Shown in pieces: positions 1 through 9,492 of a DNA stretch of 37,843 nt. Both the position numbers and the translations under genes were made by a program. Under the pieces are notes generated by a model, which worked only from the letters and a program-made list of their open reading frames with translations, did no database searches and had not been told where the DNA came from. Position 1 is the first letter of the stretch. Each line of letters starts with the position of its first letter. Source of the DNA: Sphingomonas sp. (GTDB lineage Bacteria; Pseudomonadota; Alphaproteobacteria; Sphingomonadales; Sphingomonadaceae); the NCBI GenBank assembly GCA_019508115.1, contig JAEKMC010000073.1, positions 1 through 37,843 on the forward strand, read 5' to 3'.

Positions 1-3000
1 CAGCCGCACCCGGCCAAAGCGCCAGGGCAGGACGCCGGATTTGCTGCCGAGCCGATCCGCAGCGAGCGCCAGCAACCCCTGCAATGCGCCGTCGACCGCA
101 TTGGGTGGCAGCAGGAATTGGAGGCCGAGATCGGTCGCGCGATCGAGCTTCGCGACCGCGCGCTCGTCCGCATAGACGTCGATGCCGGAAACCACCTGGA
201 AGGCCGGGCCGTAATCGAGGCCCATTTTGGTGGCGAGCGCGTAAAGGCTCGGCGCGGCGACGTGACGCGTGGGGCTGCCCGCGGGGGCCGCCGGCCGCGC
301 CTCGTCGGCATCGGCCGCCGCGATCCGGCCGACCATATGCACGGTCCAGGGTTCTTCCGACAGGCGCGGGCGCGATGTGATGGTGAAATCGCCCGCCGCC
401 GATCCGACGCGCAGCCTTATCTCGCGCAACATGTGCGGTTCGATCACCAGGGCGCGTCCGATCTCGACGTCAAGCAGATCCAGCGAGGCCGCATTTTCAT
501 GCCGCGCGCGCGCCGCCGCCAGCGCCATCTCGACCAAAGCCGCCGCTGGCACCACCGCTGCGCCACCGACCGCATGATCGGCCAGCCAAGGCAGGGTTTC
601 GAGGCTCAGATGCCGGGTCCATTCGACCGGCTCGTCGCCGATCCGAAGGCCGAGCAGCGGATGCTCGAAGGGCAGGGTCACGCGATCGGTCGATTCCTCG
701 GTGCGCGCCGTCCAGAAGCGCTCGCGCTGGAACGGATAAAGCGGCAGGCCGCGCAGCGTCGCCGGGCCGTTGAACGCGATCGTGCCGCGAATGTCGCCGC
801 CGGCGGCGTGAATGCGTGCCGCGAGCCCGGCTATGGGATCGGTCTTGCCGGGACGCCGCGACAGACTGGGCAGGACGCGGCCTTCCTTGTCGGCGCTACG
901 CAAGGCGTCGTTCAGATAGGCCTGCACCACGCTGTGCGGCCCAAGCTCGACGAAAATACGGATACCGTCGGCGACCATCGCGCGCGCGGCTTCGGCGAAC
1001 AGCACCGGCTCGCGCACATTGCGCCACCAATAGCCCGCATCCAGCTCGGTTCCGTTCAGCAGGCGGCCGGCGACCGTGGAATAAAAGGGCACGTTGGCGC
1101 GCATCGGCGCGGATGCTTCGAGCGCATCGAGCCCCTTCTGGGTGCCCGCGACCGTCGTCGCCTGGCTGCTATTGCGCGCGGCGACCTCCACCTCGGTGCC
1201 GGCTACCGCTTCGGCGACGACATCTGCGTCGAGGCCGACCACCGCCATGCCGCCGACATCATGTTGCGCCTGCTGGCTGCGGCTGCGGACCGCAATCACG
1301 CGCGCCGCGGCGTCGAGATCGAGCGCGCCTGACGCCCAGGCGGCGGCGACCTCGCCCACGCTATGGCCCATGCAGGCGTCAGGCTCGACCCCCTGCTCGC
1401 GCAGCGCCAGCACCAGCGCAACCTGGATCGCGAACAATAAGGGCTGGGCGATATCGGTGTTGCGCAACGCGGCAGCGTCGGGAGTGTCGAGACTTGCGCG
1501 CACCGACCAGCCGAGATGCGGCTGCAGCGCGGCATCGACCGTGTCGAGCGCGCCGCGGAACGAGGCGCTCGTCGCGATCGCATCGGCGGCCATACCCGCC
1601 CATTGGCTGCCATTGCCCGAGAAGATGAAGCCGATCTTGCCCGCGACGGCCGTGTTGGTGATGGCGAGTGCAGCGGGTTTGCCCTCGACGAAGGCCTTTA
1701 ACGCCTCGACCAGCAGATCGGGCGTTTCGGCGGGAATGACTAACCGGTTCTTGTGCTGGGTGCGCTTCAGCGCAAGGCCACGCAACAGCTTCGGCAAATC
1801 CTTTGGCGCGGCCGCGGCGATCCGGTCGCGCCAGGTGCTCGCGAGCGCAAGCAGTGCTTCCTGCGAGCGGGCCGACAGCAGGAAGGGCGGCAAGGTCTCG
1901 CCACCCTCATCAGCAGGCTCGGGAAGCGAGCTCGGCGATTCGAGCACGGCGTGCGCATTGGTGCCGCCGAACCCGAACGAATTGACTCCCACCAGATAGG
2001 GATTCGACCCCTTCGCCACCGCGACGGCTTTGGCCGCGAGCTTCAGGTTGAGCTCGGCGAAGGGGATGGTGGGGTTGGGTGTCTCGCAATGAAGCGAAGG
2101 CGGGATCGTCCCGCGTTCCGCCACCAGCATCGCCTTGATCAGGCCGGCCATGCCGCTGCCCGCCTCGAGATGGCCGATATTGGTCTTGACCGAACCGATC
2201 GTGAGCGGGTGGGGGCGCCGCCGGCCGAGAACGTCGCCGAGCGCGCCCGCTTCGATCGGGTCGCCCGCGGGCGTCCCCGTGCCGTGCGCCTCGACATAAG
2301 CCAGATCGACCGGATCGAGGCCGAAGCGGCTATAGACCTGATCGAGCAACGCCGCCTGCGCGTCGCGGTTGGGCAGCGACAGGCCGGTCGTGCGTCCGTC
2401 CGAATTGACGCCGGTGCCGCGGATCACCGCGCGGATCGGGTCGCCGTCGGCAAGCGCCTGCCCGAGCGGCTTCAGGATGACTATCCCGCCCCCCTCCGCG
2501 CGCACATACCCGTCCGCGCGCGCGTCAAAAGCGTGACAGCGGCCTTTCGGGCTTAGCATCGAAGCGGCGCAGAAGCCGATATAGGATTGCGGCGCGAGCA
2601 GAAGGCTGACGCCGCCCACCATCGCCATCGGAATCTGGCCGGCGCGGATCGCTTCGCACGCCTGGTGCAACGCGACCAGCGAGGAGGAGCAGGCGGTATC
2701 CACCGTGAAGCTCGGTCCATGCAGGTCGAACGCATAGGAAATGCGGTTGGCGAGCGTGCAGAGCGTGATGCCGATCATCGAATAGGCATCGGTGGTCGAC
2801 GGATCGGCGAGATTGACGTTCAGATAGTCCCAGGACGACCCGCCGACGAACACGCCGACCGGCGCGCCCGCGAGCGCATTCGCATCGAAGCCGGCATCCT
2901 CGATCGCCTCATAAGCGAGTTCGAGCAACAGCCGCTGCTGCGGATCCATCTGCGTCGCTTCGCGCGGAGAGATGCCGAAGAAGGCCGGATCGAACCGGCT

Positions 3001-3234
3001 GACGTCGCCCAGCACGCCGGCGGCAAACGTATAAGCTTTGCCGCGCTGCCCCTTTTCGGGATGGAACAACTGCGCCTTGTTCCAGCGATCGTCGGGAATT
3101 TCGGAAACTGCATCCGTTCCGGCGAGTAACATCGACCAGAATGAATCGAGATCGGGCGCGCCAGGCAACCGGCAGGAGGCGCCCACGATCGCGATCGGCT
3201 CCGCCGCAGCGCCGGACGCTCCGGTGCCGGACAT
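1..3234 (-). CDS. Type I polyketide synthase, partial (3' end beyond window): KS-AT-DH visible
   Basis: Own reverse-strand translation from ATG at 3234 is open to position 1: MSGTGASGAAAEPIAIVGASCRLPGAPDLDSFW...; KS motifs DTACSSSLVALH, VEAHGTGT, KTNIGHLE; AT motifs FSGNGSQW and GHSVGE; DH motif HAVGGAAVVP and GLDYGPAFQ. Not in the ORF track because it has no stop in the window. Confidence 0.95.
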   Translation of the reverse strand, partial: MSGTGASGAAAEPIAIVGASCRLPGAPDLDSFWSMLLAGTDAVSEIPDDRWNKAQLFHPEKGQRGKAYTFAAGVLGDVSRFDPAFFGISPREATQMDPQQRLLLELAYEAIEDAGFDANALAGAPVGVFVGGSSWDYLNVNLADPSTTDAYSMIGITLCTLANRISYAFDLHGPSFTVDTACSSSLVALHQACEAIRAGQIPMAMVGGVSLLLAPQSYIGFCAASMLSPKGRCHAFDARADGYVRAEGGGIVILKPLGQALADGDPIRAVIRGTGVNSDGRTTGLSLPNRDAQAALLDQVYSRFGLDPVDLAYVEAHGTGTPAGDPIEAGALGDVLGRRRPHPLTIGSVKTNIGHLEAGSGMAGLIKAMLVAERGTIPPSLHCETPNPTIPFAELNLKLAAKAVAVAKGSNPYLVGVNSFGFGGTNAHAVLESPSSLPEPADEGGETLPPFLLSARSQEALLALASTWRDRIAAAAPKDLPKLLRGLALKRTQHKNRLVIPAETPDLLVEALKAFVEGKPAALAITNTAVAGKIGFIFSGNGSQWAGMAADAIATSASFRGALDTVDAALQPHLGWSVRASLDTPDAAALRNTDIAQPLLFAIQVALVLALREQGVEPDACMGHSVGEVAAAWASGALDLDAAARVIAVRSRSQQAQHDVGGMAVVGLDADVVAEAVAGTEVEVAARNSSQATTVAGTQKGLDALEASAPMRANVPFYSTVAGRLLNGTELDAGYWWRNVREPVLFAEAARAMVADGIRIFVELGPHSVVQAYLNDALRSADKEGRVLPSLSRRPGKTDPIAGLAARIHAAGGDIRGTIAFNGPATLRGLPLYPFQRERFWTARTEESTDRVTLPFEHPLLGLRIGDEPVEWTRHLSLETLPWLADHAVGGAAVVPAAALVEMALAAARARHENAASLDLLDVEIGRALVIEPHMLREIRLRVGSAAGDFTITSRPRLSEEPWTVHMVGRIAAADADEARPAAPAGSPTRHVAAPSLYALATKMGLDYGPAFQVVSGIDVYADERAVAKLDRATDLGLQFLLPPNAVDGALQGLLALAADRLGSKSGVLPWRFGRVRL

Positions 3235-3663
3235 GTCGAAATCGTATCGCGAACGGTTCAAACCCAACTCCGGCGTGATCCCAAGCCTGTAGGGAACGCT
3301 GCATCCGAGGCTATAGCGGAGCGTCGCCATCGGACAAGGCATTGAGCCCGACGATCACGCTCCGCGCGCAGCCGCCTATGACGTGAATCGAGCCTTATTC
3401 AAATGGTTGATGGCATGATCCGGGGTTCGAACGGACTTGGCTTCAAACGAGCGGATCATAGTGACTCTTCTGCAACGCAACCTATTTGCATCGCAGCATT
3501 TTGTAGCGCATGGGAAGCACGGCGTTTGCCGAAACGGATGCGGGTGAACCGTGCGTACCGTTCGGTAGTTTGGCGATCGGACCTGTTGTGTCGGACGCAA
3601 CACGGGTGCAAAGGATGCGGCGCCGAGGCGCGCCGCGCCGGGTCGGATTGTCAGGTGAGGCGC

Positions 3664-4941
3664 GTGGCGAAAAAAGAATTTCTCTTTCTTCAGGGTTTGG
3701 CGGGGCCGTTTTTCTCGCTGCTTGGCGAAGCACTAGAGGCCGCGGGGAACGGCGTTCACCGCATCAATTTCAACGGTGGCGACAAGCTCTATTGGAAGCT
3801 GCCGGGCGCAATCGATTATCGCGGTAATCTCGACAAATGGCCGCGTTTCCTGGCGCGGACGCTCGCGCGCCGCCGTATCACCGATATCCTTCTCTTCGGC
3901 GATTGCCGGCCGCTGCACAGCGTCGCGATCGAGGTTGCGAGCAGGCTTGGCGTCAAGGTCCACGTGTTCGAGGAAGGCTATGTCCGCCCCGATTTCGTGA
4001 CGTTGGAAGCGGGCGGCGTGAACGGCCATTCGGGCCTGTCGCGTTCGCCGGACCATTATCTCGAGGCCGCGCGCGCTTTGCCGCCATTGCCCGATTTTCC
4101 GCCGGTGCCGTCTTCGTTCAACCGGCGCGCCAAGGAAGATCTGGCCTACAATATCGCCTCGTTGCTGATGACGCCGCTCTTCCCCGGCTATCGTACGCAC
4201 CGCCCTTGGCATATCCTGACCGAATATGCCGGCTGGGCGCTGCGTCTGATCAAGCGACCCGCCGAGCGCCGCCGTTCCAACGCGACGTTCGATCAGCTCA
4301 AGGCGGACGGTCGGCCTTATTTCGTTTTCCCGCTCCAGCTGGATTGCGACTATCAAATCCGCGTCCATTCCCAATTCCACGGGATGCAGGACGCGATCGA
4401 GACCGTGCTCGGCTCGTTCGCACACAATGCGCCTGCGGATGCTTTGCTGGTGGTGAAGGGTCATCCGCTCGATAACGGCCTGATCAATTGGGAAAAGCGC
4501 ACGCTGGCCGCCGCTGCCAAGTTCGGCATCAGCGACCGGCTGCTTTTCCTTGAATCGGTCGATATCGACTCGCTCGTCTGCAATGCGCTCGGCCTGGTCA
4601 CGGTCAACAGCACCACCGGAACGCTCTCGCTCCGCTGCGGCGTGCCGACGATCGTGCTGGGCGACGCGGTCTACGACATGCCGCGGATCACCGATCAGAA
4701 GGGGCTCGATGCTTTCTGGTCCGCTCCGACACCGCCGGAATTGCCGGTGTTCGAGGCTTTCCGCCGTGTCCTGATCGACCGCTGCCTCATCAACGGCGGC
4801 TATTTTAGCGATCAGGGGCTATCCATGTTGGTCAAAGGTGCGCTTCGGCGGCTCGAAATGCATGAGCCCAAGACGTCGGTCGTGCGGTTGCCCACGTCGG
4901 TGCGCTTGCCGCAGGTGGCGCCCCTCGTCGCCCGGGGGTGA
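3664..4941 (+). CDS. kpsS: KpsS-like capsular polysaccharide (beta-Kdo) transferase
   Basis: Protein from GTG 3664 (VAKKEFLFLQGLAGPFFSLLGEAL..., INFNGGDKLYW, LLFGDCRPLH, FEEGYVRPDFVTLEAGGVN, VTVNSTTG) matches the KpsS pattern; the ORF extension back to 3403 looks non-coding. Confidence 0.85.
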   Translation: MAKKEFLFLQGLAGPFFSLLGEALEAAGNGVHRINFNGGDKLYWKLPGAIDYRGNLDKWPRFLARTLARRRITDILLFGDCRPLHSVAIEVASRLGVKVHVFEEGYVRPDFVTLEAGGVNGHSGLSRSPDHYLEAARALPPLPDFPPVPSSFNRRAKEDLAYNIASLLMTPLFPGYRTHRPWHILTEYAGWALRLIKRPAERRRSNATFDQLKADGRPYFVFPLQLDCDYQIRVHSQFHGMQDAIETVLGSFAHNAPADALLVVKGHPLDNGLINWEKRTLAAAAKFGISDRLLFLESVDIDSLVCNALGLVTVNSTTGTLSLRCGVPTIVLGDAVYDMPRITDQKGLDAFWSAPTPPELPVFEAFRRVLIDRCLINGGYFSDQGLSMLVKGALRRLEMHEPKTSVVRLPTSVRLPQVAPLVARG

Positions 4942-5717
4942 CGTCCATCTCTTCGGTTCTGATTACCGGCGCGTCGAGCGGTCTCGGCGCCGGGCTTGCC
5001 AAGACGTATGCCGCACCGGGCGTGCACCTCGTGCTCGCCGGCCGTAACGCCGGACGGCTCGAGGCGACCGCGTGCCTGTGCCGGGCCAGGGGCGCAACCG
5101 TCGCCACCGGCCTGTTCGACCTGCGCGAGCCCGAGCCGCTCGGCGCATGGCTTCTTGCGCAGGACGAGGCGGCGCCGCTCGATCTCGTGATCGCCGCCGC
5201 CGGCGTCTCGGCAGGAACGGGCGAGGGCGATATGCCCGAGGGCGTGGATCTGGCCGCGATGCAGGTGCGCGCCAATCTGCTCGGCACGATCCATACGGTC
5301 GAGCCCTTGCTCCCGCGCATGATCGCGCGTGGGCGTGGGCAGGTCGCGGTGGTCGCCTCCACCGCCGCATTGCGTGGGCTCGCCTACAGCCCCGCCTACA
5401 GCGCCAGCAAGGCCGGCATCCGCGCTTATGGCGAGGGGCTGCGGGCCTTGTTGCGGCCCAAGGGCGTGGATGTTTCGGTGATCGTCCCCGGCTTCTTCGA
5501 TACGCCGATGACCGATCGCTGGAAGGGGCCGACTCCATTCATGATGAGTCTCGACAAGATGGTCGCGGCGATCCGCAAGGGATTGGACGCGCGCCGGTCG
5601 CGCATCGTCGTCCCGCGCCTGCTCGCGCTCGGTCAGCAAGCCGCCGATTTGATGCCCGCGGCGCTCGGCGACCGCATCGTGCGCGGATTCCGCTTCCATA
5701 TTGAACCGGGTCACTGA
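4938..5717 (+). CDS. SDR family NAD(P)-dependent oxidoreductase
   Basis: GTG start overlapping the kpsS stop (GTGA); N-terminal VLITGASSGLGAGLAKTYA, later YSPAYSASKAGIRAYGEGLR (YxxxK). Confidence 0.85.
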   Translation: MTSISSVLITGASSGLGAGLAKTYAAPGVHLVLAGRNAGRLEATACLCRARGATVATGLFDLREPEPLGAWLLAQDEAAPLDLVIAAAGVSAGTGEGDMPEGVDLAAMQVRANLLGTIHTVEPLLPRMIARGRGQVAVVASTAALRGLAYSPAYSASKAGIRAYGEGLRALLRPKGVDVSVIVPGFFDTPMTDRWKGPTPFMMSLDKMVAAIRKGLDARRSRIVVPRLLALGQQAADLMPAALGDRIVRGFRFHIEPGH

Positions 5718-5728
5718 AAAGAGACCTG

Positions 5729-7255
5729 ATGATTCATTTTCTCCTGGGTCTGGCGATCAGTCTGGCGACATGGCTGGGGCTGCGACGGCTGGTCGGCGCC
5801 TGGCCTTTCGGGTCGCGCGCAAAAGCGCAGATCCCCACGCTGCTGCTCGATGCCCTGCCATGTATCGCGGGTTTCGGGTTGTTCCTGCTCCCGACTGGGC
5901 GGCCGATCCTCGCGGGTCTGACCGTAATGTGCCTCGGCATCGGCATGGGCGTAGCGGATCGGGTCAAACGCGCGGTGCTGGGCGAACCGGTGGTATTCGC
6001 CGACCGCGCCGAATTGATCGAAGTCGTGCGTCATCCGCGGCTCTATCTCGCCTTCGTTGGCACCGGCCGAATGATCCTGGCCACGATCGCGGTTCTGCTC
6101 GCCGTGATCTGGGTGATCGATCTCGAGCCCCCTTTGTGGCCCGTCCATCTGATCCCCGCGGCGCTTATGGCGCTTGTCGCGGCCGTGATCGGGCGGTTGC
6201 TGTTCGTCATTCCTTCCAGCCAGCCGCTCTGCGACCGGCTCGCCGCCGCCTATCGCCGGCTCGAGCCGAGTCGCGACCCAGTGCTGGATTCGGAGCGGTT
6301 CGGGCTGTTGGCGACGTGTATCATCCATGCCACGCTCGCGCGTTCGGAACGGGCCGATCGCCAGCGCGCCGCGCAGGGCCGTGCCTGGCCGGCCTTGCCC
6401 GCCAACGGCCCGATCCTGATCGTCCAGGGTGAATCCTTCGTCGACGCGCGTCGGCTCGATCCGTCGCTCGCCGGCCATCTCCCCAACTTCGCGCGGTTGC
6501 AGGCGGGATCGGTGGCGCATGGCAAGCTGGCGGTGCCCTGCTGGGGCGCGAACACGATCCGCTCCGAACTGGCGGTGCTGACCGGACTGGGTGCTGACGA
6601 TGTCGGGCTCGACCGCTTCAATCCCTATGAGCATTTCGCGCGCGTGCCTTTGCCGAGCCTTGCGCATCAGGCGCGCGCGGCGGGATACAAGACGATCTGT
6701 ATCCATCCTTATGATGCGGACTTCTATTATCGCGACAAGGTGATGCCGTTGCTCGGCTTCGACCGCTTCATCGGCATCGAGGGTTTTGCTGGCGCTGAAC
6801 GCAGCGGTCCTTACGTCAGCGACGTCGCGGTCGCGCAGTGCATGGCCAGATATGTGCGCGAGCTTGGCCCGCGCGTCCTCGTGTTCGCGATCACGATGGA
6901 GAATCACGGGCCATGGGACGCGCAACACGACGCGCTCCCGCCGGCGTCCTTGCCGGAAGGCTGGCGCGACTTGCCCGACGCGGCCGAGATCGGGCGCTGG
7001 CTCAAGCATCTTCAATCCACCGACGCGATGATCCCGATCCTTCAGGACGCCATCGCCGCCACCGGCTCGCCCGGCTGGCTGGTCTTCTATGGCGATCATC
7101 AGCCGAGCCTCAGCGCGGCGTTCCAGGCGCCCGGCGCGGACGACCGCAAATCCGATTATGCGATCTGGGGATCGAACCAGGCGCCCGGCGCACGTGTGGA
7201 CATTGCCGCCGAAGAGATTGCCGCCTCGCTGATGAAGGCGATGGGCGTCAGCTAA
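5729..7255 (+). CDS. LTA-synthase-like membrane phosphoglycerol transferase / sulfatase family
   Basis: N-terminal TM segments; VQGESFVDARRL, CWGANTIRSELAVLTGL, HPYDADFYYRDKVMPLLGFDRFIG, ITMENHGPWD, FYGDHQPSL. Confidence 0.8.
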   Translation: MIHFLLGLAISLATWLGLRRLVGAWPFGSRAKAQIPTLLLDALPCIAGFGLFLLPTGRPILAGLTVMCLGIGMGVADRVKRAVLGEPVVFADRAELIEVVRHPRLYLAFVGTGRMILATIAVLLAVIWVIDLEPPLWPVHLIPAALMALVAAVIGRLLFVIPSSQPLCDRLAAAYRRLEPSRDPVLDSERFGLLATCIIHATLARSERADRQRAAQGRAWPALPANGPILIVQGESFVDARRLDPSLAGHLPNFARLQAGSVAHGKLAVPCWGANTIRSELAVLTGLGADDVGLDRFNPYEHFARVPLPSLAHQARAAGYKTICIHPYDADFYYRDKVMPLLGFDRFIGIEGFAGAERSGPYVSDVAVAQCMARYVRELGPRVLVFAITMENHGPWDAQHDALPPASLPEGWRDLPDAAEIGRWLKHLQSTDAMIPILQDAIAATGSPGWLVFYGDHQPSLSAAFQAPGADDRKSDYAIWGSNQAPGARVDIAAEEIAASLMKAMGVS

Positions 7256-7265
7256 ACCTCGTAGG

Positions 7266-8348
7266 TTAGCGCGATACGGTGCCGAGCAGCCGCGCGATCC
7301 GCCCTTCCAGGCGGCGCAAGCGGATCAGCCAGGTCAGCTTGGGTTTCCACCCCTCGGCAAAGCGCTGAAGCAGGACCTCGGGCGGGCAGGGGCGCTCGGT
7401 CACCGGATCGAGATAGCGCGGGTAAAGGATCAGCGTGCCCGCCACCAATTCAATCAGCGACAGGGTGCGCGTGCGCCGGACCACCGCCGGAGCGAGGTCG
7501 CGGGTCAGCCCCCAGCCGGCGTAGAAAGGCTGGCCGTGCACGGTCACGTCGCGCCCGCGCAACAGGGCCTCGAACCCCGTGAGCGAGGTCAGGACATGCA
7601 CGCCATCGACCCGTGCGAGCAGGGACGGCATCGATTCCCCCCGTGCGATCTCGTCGGCATGGTTGCGCAGTTCGGCGTCGGGCATGTGGCCCTTGCGATG
7701 GCCAGCATCGACATCGGGGTGCGGCTTGAACAGGATATGGGCGTCGGGCTCGGCGGCGCGCGCGCGGCGCAGAAGGTCGAGATTGCCGGCGACGCCCGCG
7801 CCGCCGCACTGGATCGAAAGATCGTCCTCGACCTGTCCGGCAACCAGGATCGTTCGCTTCGCGCGCGCCACCGGCACCAAGGAGGGCGCCCGGCTTTCAT
7901 ATTTGCTGATGCCGCGCAGCACGATCATGTCGGCCAGCGCCTCGGCGCGGGCGAGCGTTTCGGGCGTGAACGGTTCGTTCTCGAGGATCGTTTCGAGATC
8001 GCTCGCACGGCCAGGATCGTAATAGATGCCGCTGCGGTCGACCACGATCGACAAAGGCGGGTGCAGGTCGGCCCCAAGCCCGATCGAGCGGATGAAACCG
8101 TCCTCGATTCGCACCAGCCGATCGCCGGCCAGTGCTTCCAGCCCCTCCGGCATACGCGATGGCCAAACCGCGATCGCGCCATCGCCAGCCGCCGCTACCG
8201 CCTGCCGCGCGTCGTCTATGAACCGCAGGGGTGCCTGCCCGTCGCCGCCCAGGAATTGCGCGATCCGTTTTCGCTTCCACCACGCAATGCCGCACGCGAC
8301 GCGGATGTCGCGATCGTTACGCTCGATAGCAGGGCCGGGCGCAGTCAT
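7266..8348 (-). CDS. KpsC-like capsule Kdo transferase (single module, resembles C-terminal half of KpsC)
   Basis: From ATG 8348 (MTAPGPAIERNDRDIRV...): RIEDGFIRSIGLGADLHPPLSIVVDRSGIYYD, ILVAGQVEDDLSIQ, ILFKPHPDV, LTSLTGFEALLRG, QPFYAGWGLT, ILYPRYLDP. ATG overlaps the upstream stop (ATGA). Confidence 0.85.
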   Translation of the reverse strand: MTAPGPAIERNDRDIRVACGIAWWKRKRIAQFLGGDGQAPLRFIDDARQAVAAAGDGAIAVWPSRMPEGLEALAGDRLVRIEDGFIRSIGLGADLHPPLSIVVDRSGIYYDPGRASDLETILENEPFTPETLARAEALADMIVLRGISKYESRAPSLVPVARAKRTILVAGQVEDDLSIQCGGAGVAGNLDLLRRARAAEPDAHILFKPHPDVDAGHRKGHMPDAELRNHADEIARGESMPSLLARVDGVHVLTSLTGFEALLRGRDVTVHGQPFYAGWGLTRDLAPAVVRRTRTLSLIELVAGTLILYPRYLDPVTERPCPPEVLLQRFAEGWKPKLTWLIRLRRLEGRIARLLGTVSR

Positions 8349-9364
8349 CCGTCGGCTGGCCGCTTGCGGCCGGCGTCGGCCCAGGGCTGACCGACCCAGC
8401 GCCTGAAGCGGTCGCGGAAAGCCCAGTGGATCGGCACGCGTCGCTCGGCCAAACCGGGCCAGCCGGTCAGATCGAAGCCCGTCCAGGGCAGGAAGGGGTT
8501 GCGGCGGCCATAAGCCCATATCTCGACGCGCGTGGACGGGCGCACCGCCGGTCCGCGCGCGTGGAATCCGCTCGTGTCGCAGACGACCAGCGTGTTGCCC
8601 GGAACCGCGAATGCCGTCGGCTGGGGCAGGCCGAGCGCGGCCAGCTCGCTTTCGTCGATGCGGAGCGAACCCCGGCCCGACAGGAAATCGCTGCCGTCGC
8701 GCGCCTCCAGGCTGCGTTTCTTCTCCCAAGCCAGTCGCGCGGCATCGCGGCGATGGGAGCCCGTCACATAGGTGAGCGGACCTTCGTCGGGCGCGACGTT
8801 GGTCAGAAACAGCCATGCCTTGACCGTGGGATGGAAGGTATCGACGTGGAGCTTGGTCTGCGGATCGGGCGGCGCATCGTAACGGTGCGTCAGGATCGAC
8901 TGGATGTAGGCCAGCGGCTCGGTATCGAAGCTGCCGACATAGCGGATCAGACCCTGCCAGCGCGGATCGCGTACCAAAGCGCGCGCGGCGGGCAGCGCGT
9001 GTAATGTCTCGGGATCGAGCGCATAGCGACGCGTGATCGTATCGCCCTGCACCATCTCGCGCGCCGCGCCGGGATAGGCCATTACCTGATCGCGCAACGC
9101 GGCAAAGGCGTCCGCGTCCAGGAAATTCTCGATTTTCACATATCCGTCGCGGGCGAAGGCTTCGCGATGTTCGCGCGCTACCAGCCGTTCCATCCGGCGC
9201 CACCGCCACGCCTCCATCCGGTCCGCCAAGGCCACGCGCTTCACGTGCAGCCCCCACGCGTTGAGCCTGCGCGATCCGATCAGCGGATTGTCGCGAAAGC
9301 TCTTGGCGTCGGTTGCGAGCTGGAGCGCCCACCAGGGGGCGAGGAGGTAACGAAGCGGATTCAC
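8345..9364 (-). CDS. Phytanoyl-CoA dioxygenase (PhyH) family protein
   Basis: 339 aa; HREAFARDGYVKIENFLDADAFAALRDQV, LHVDTFHPTVKAWLFLTNVAPDEGPLTYVTGSHR (HxD region), distal His in TSGFHARG. Confidence 0.8.
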   Translation of the reverse strand: MNPLRYLLAPWWALQLATDAKSFRDNPLIGSRRLNAWGLHVKRVALADRMEAWRWRRMERLVAREHREAFARDGYVKIENFLDADAFAALRDQVMAYPGAAREMVQGDTITRRYALDPETLHALPAARALVRDPRWQGLIRYVGSFDTEPLAYIQSILTHRYDAPPDPQTKLHVDTFHPTVKAWLFLTNVAPDEGPLTYVTGSHRRDAARLAWEKKRSLEARDGSDFLSGRGSLRIDESELAALGLPQPTAFAVPGNTLVVCDTSGFHARGPAVRPSTRVEIWAYGRRNPFLPWTGFDLTGWPGLAERRVPIHWAFRDRFRRWVGQPWADAGRKRPADG

Positions 9365-9416
9365 GGCATCCCTATTCGGCAGGTCGGCCGTGCGTGCAAG
9401 CTAGGGAGTGTTTGGC

Positions 9417-9492
9417 TGGTGGAGCTGAGGGGAATCGAACCCCTGACCTCTGCAGTGCGATTGCAGCGCTCTCCCATCTGAGCTACAGCCCC
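9417..9492 (-). tRNA. tRNA-Ala (anticodon CGC), CCA encoded
   Basis: Reverse strand GGGGCTGTAGCTCAGATGGGAGAGCGCTGCAATCGCACTGCAGAGGTCAGGGGTTCGAATCCCCTCAGCTCCACCA folds as a cloverleaf; anticodon loop ATCGCAC. Confidence 0.95.

Noticed and set aside
118-1332. 404-aa plus-strand ORF at the left edge
   Set aside because: Antisense of the PKS AT-DH region, which has clear domain motifs on the minus strand.
7249-7272. Small inverted repeat GCTAAACCT-cgt-AGGTTAGC at the convergent stops
   Set aside because: Short, with a bulge and no U-tract; too weak to call a terminator.
8349-9332. N-terminal extension of the 688-aa minus ORF (upstream of KpsC)
   Set aside because: Out-of-frame reading of the PhyH gene; recognisable KpsC sequence starts at MTAPG (8348), whose ATG overlaps the PhyH stop.
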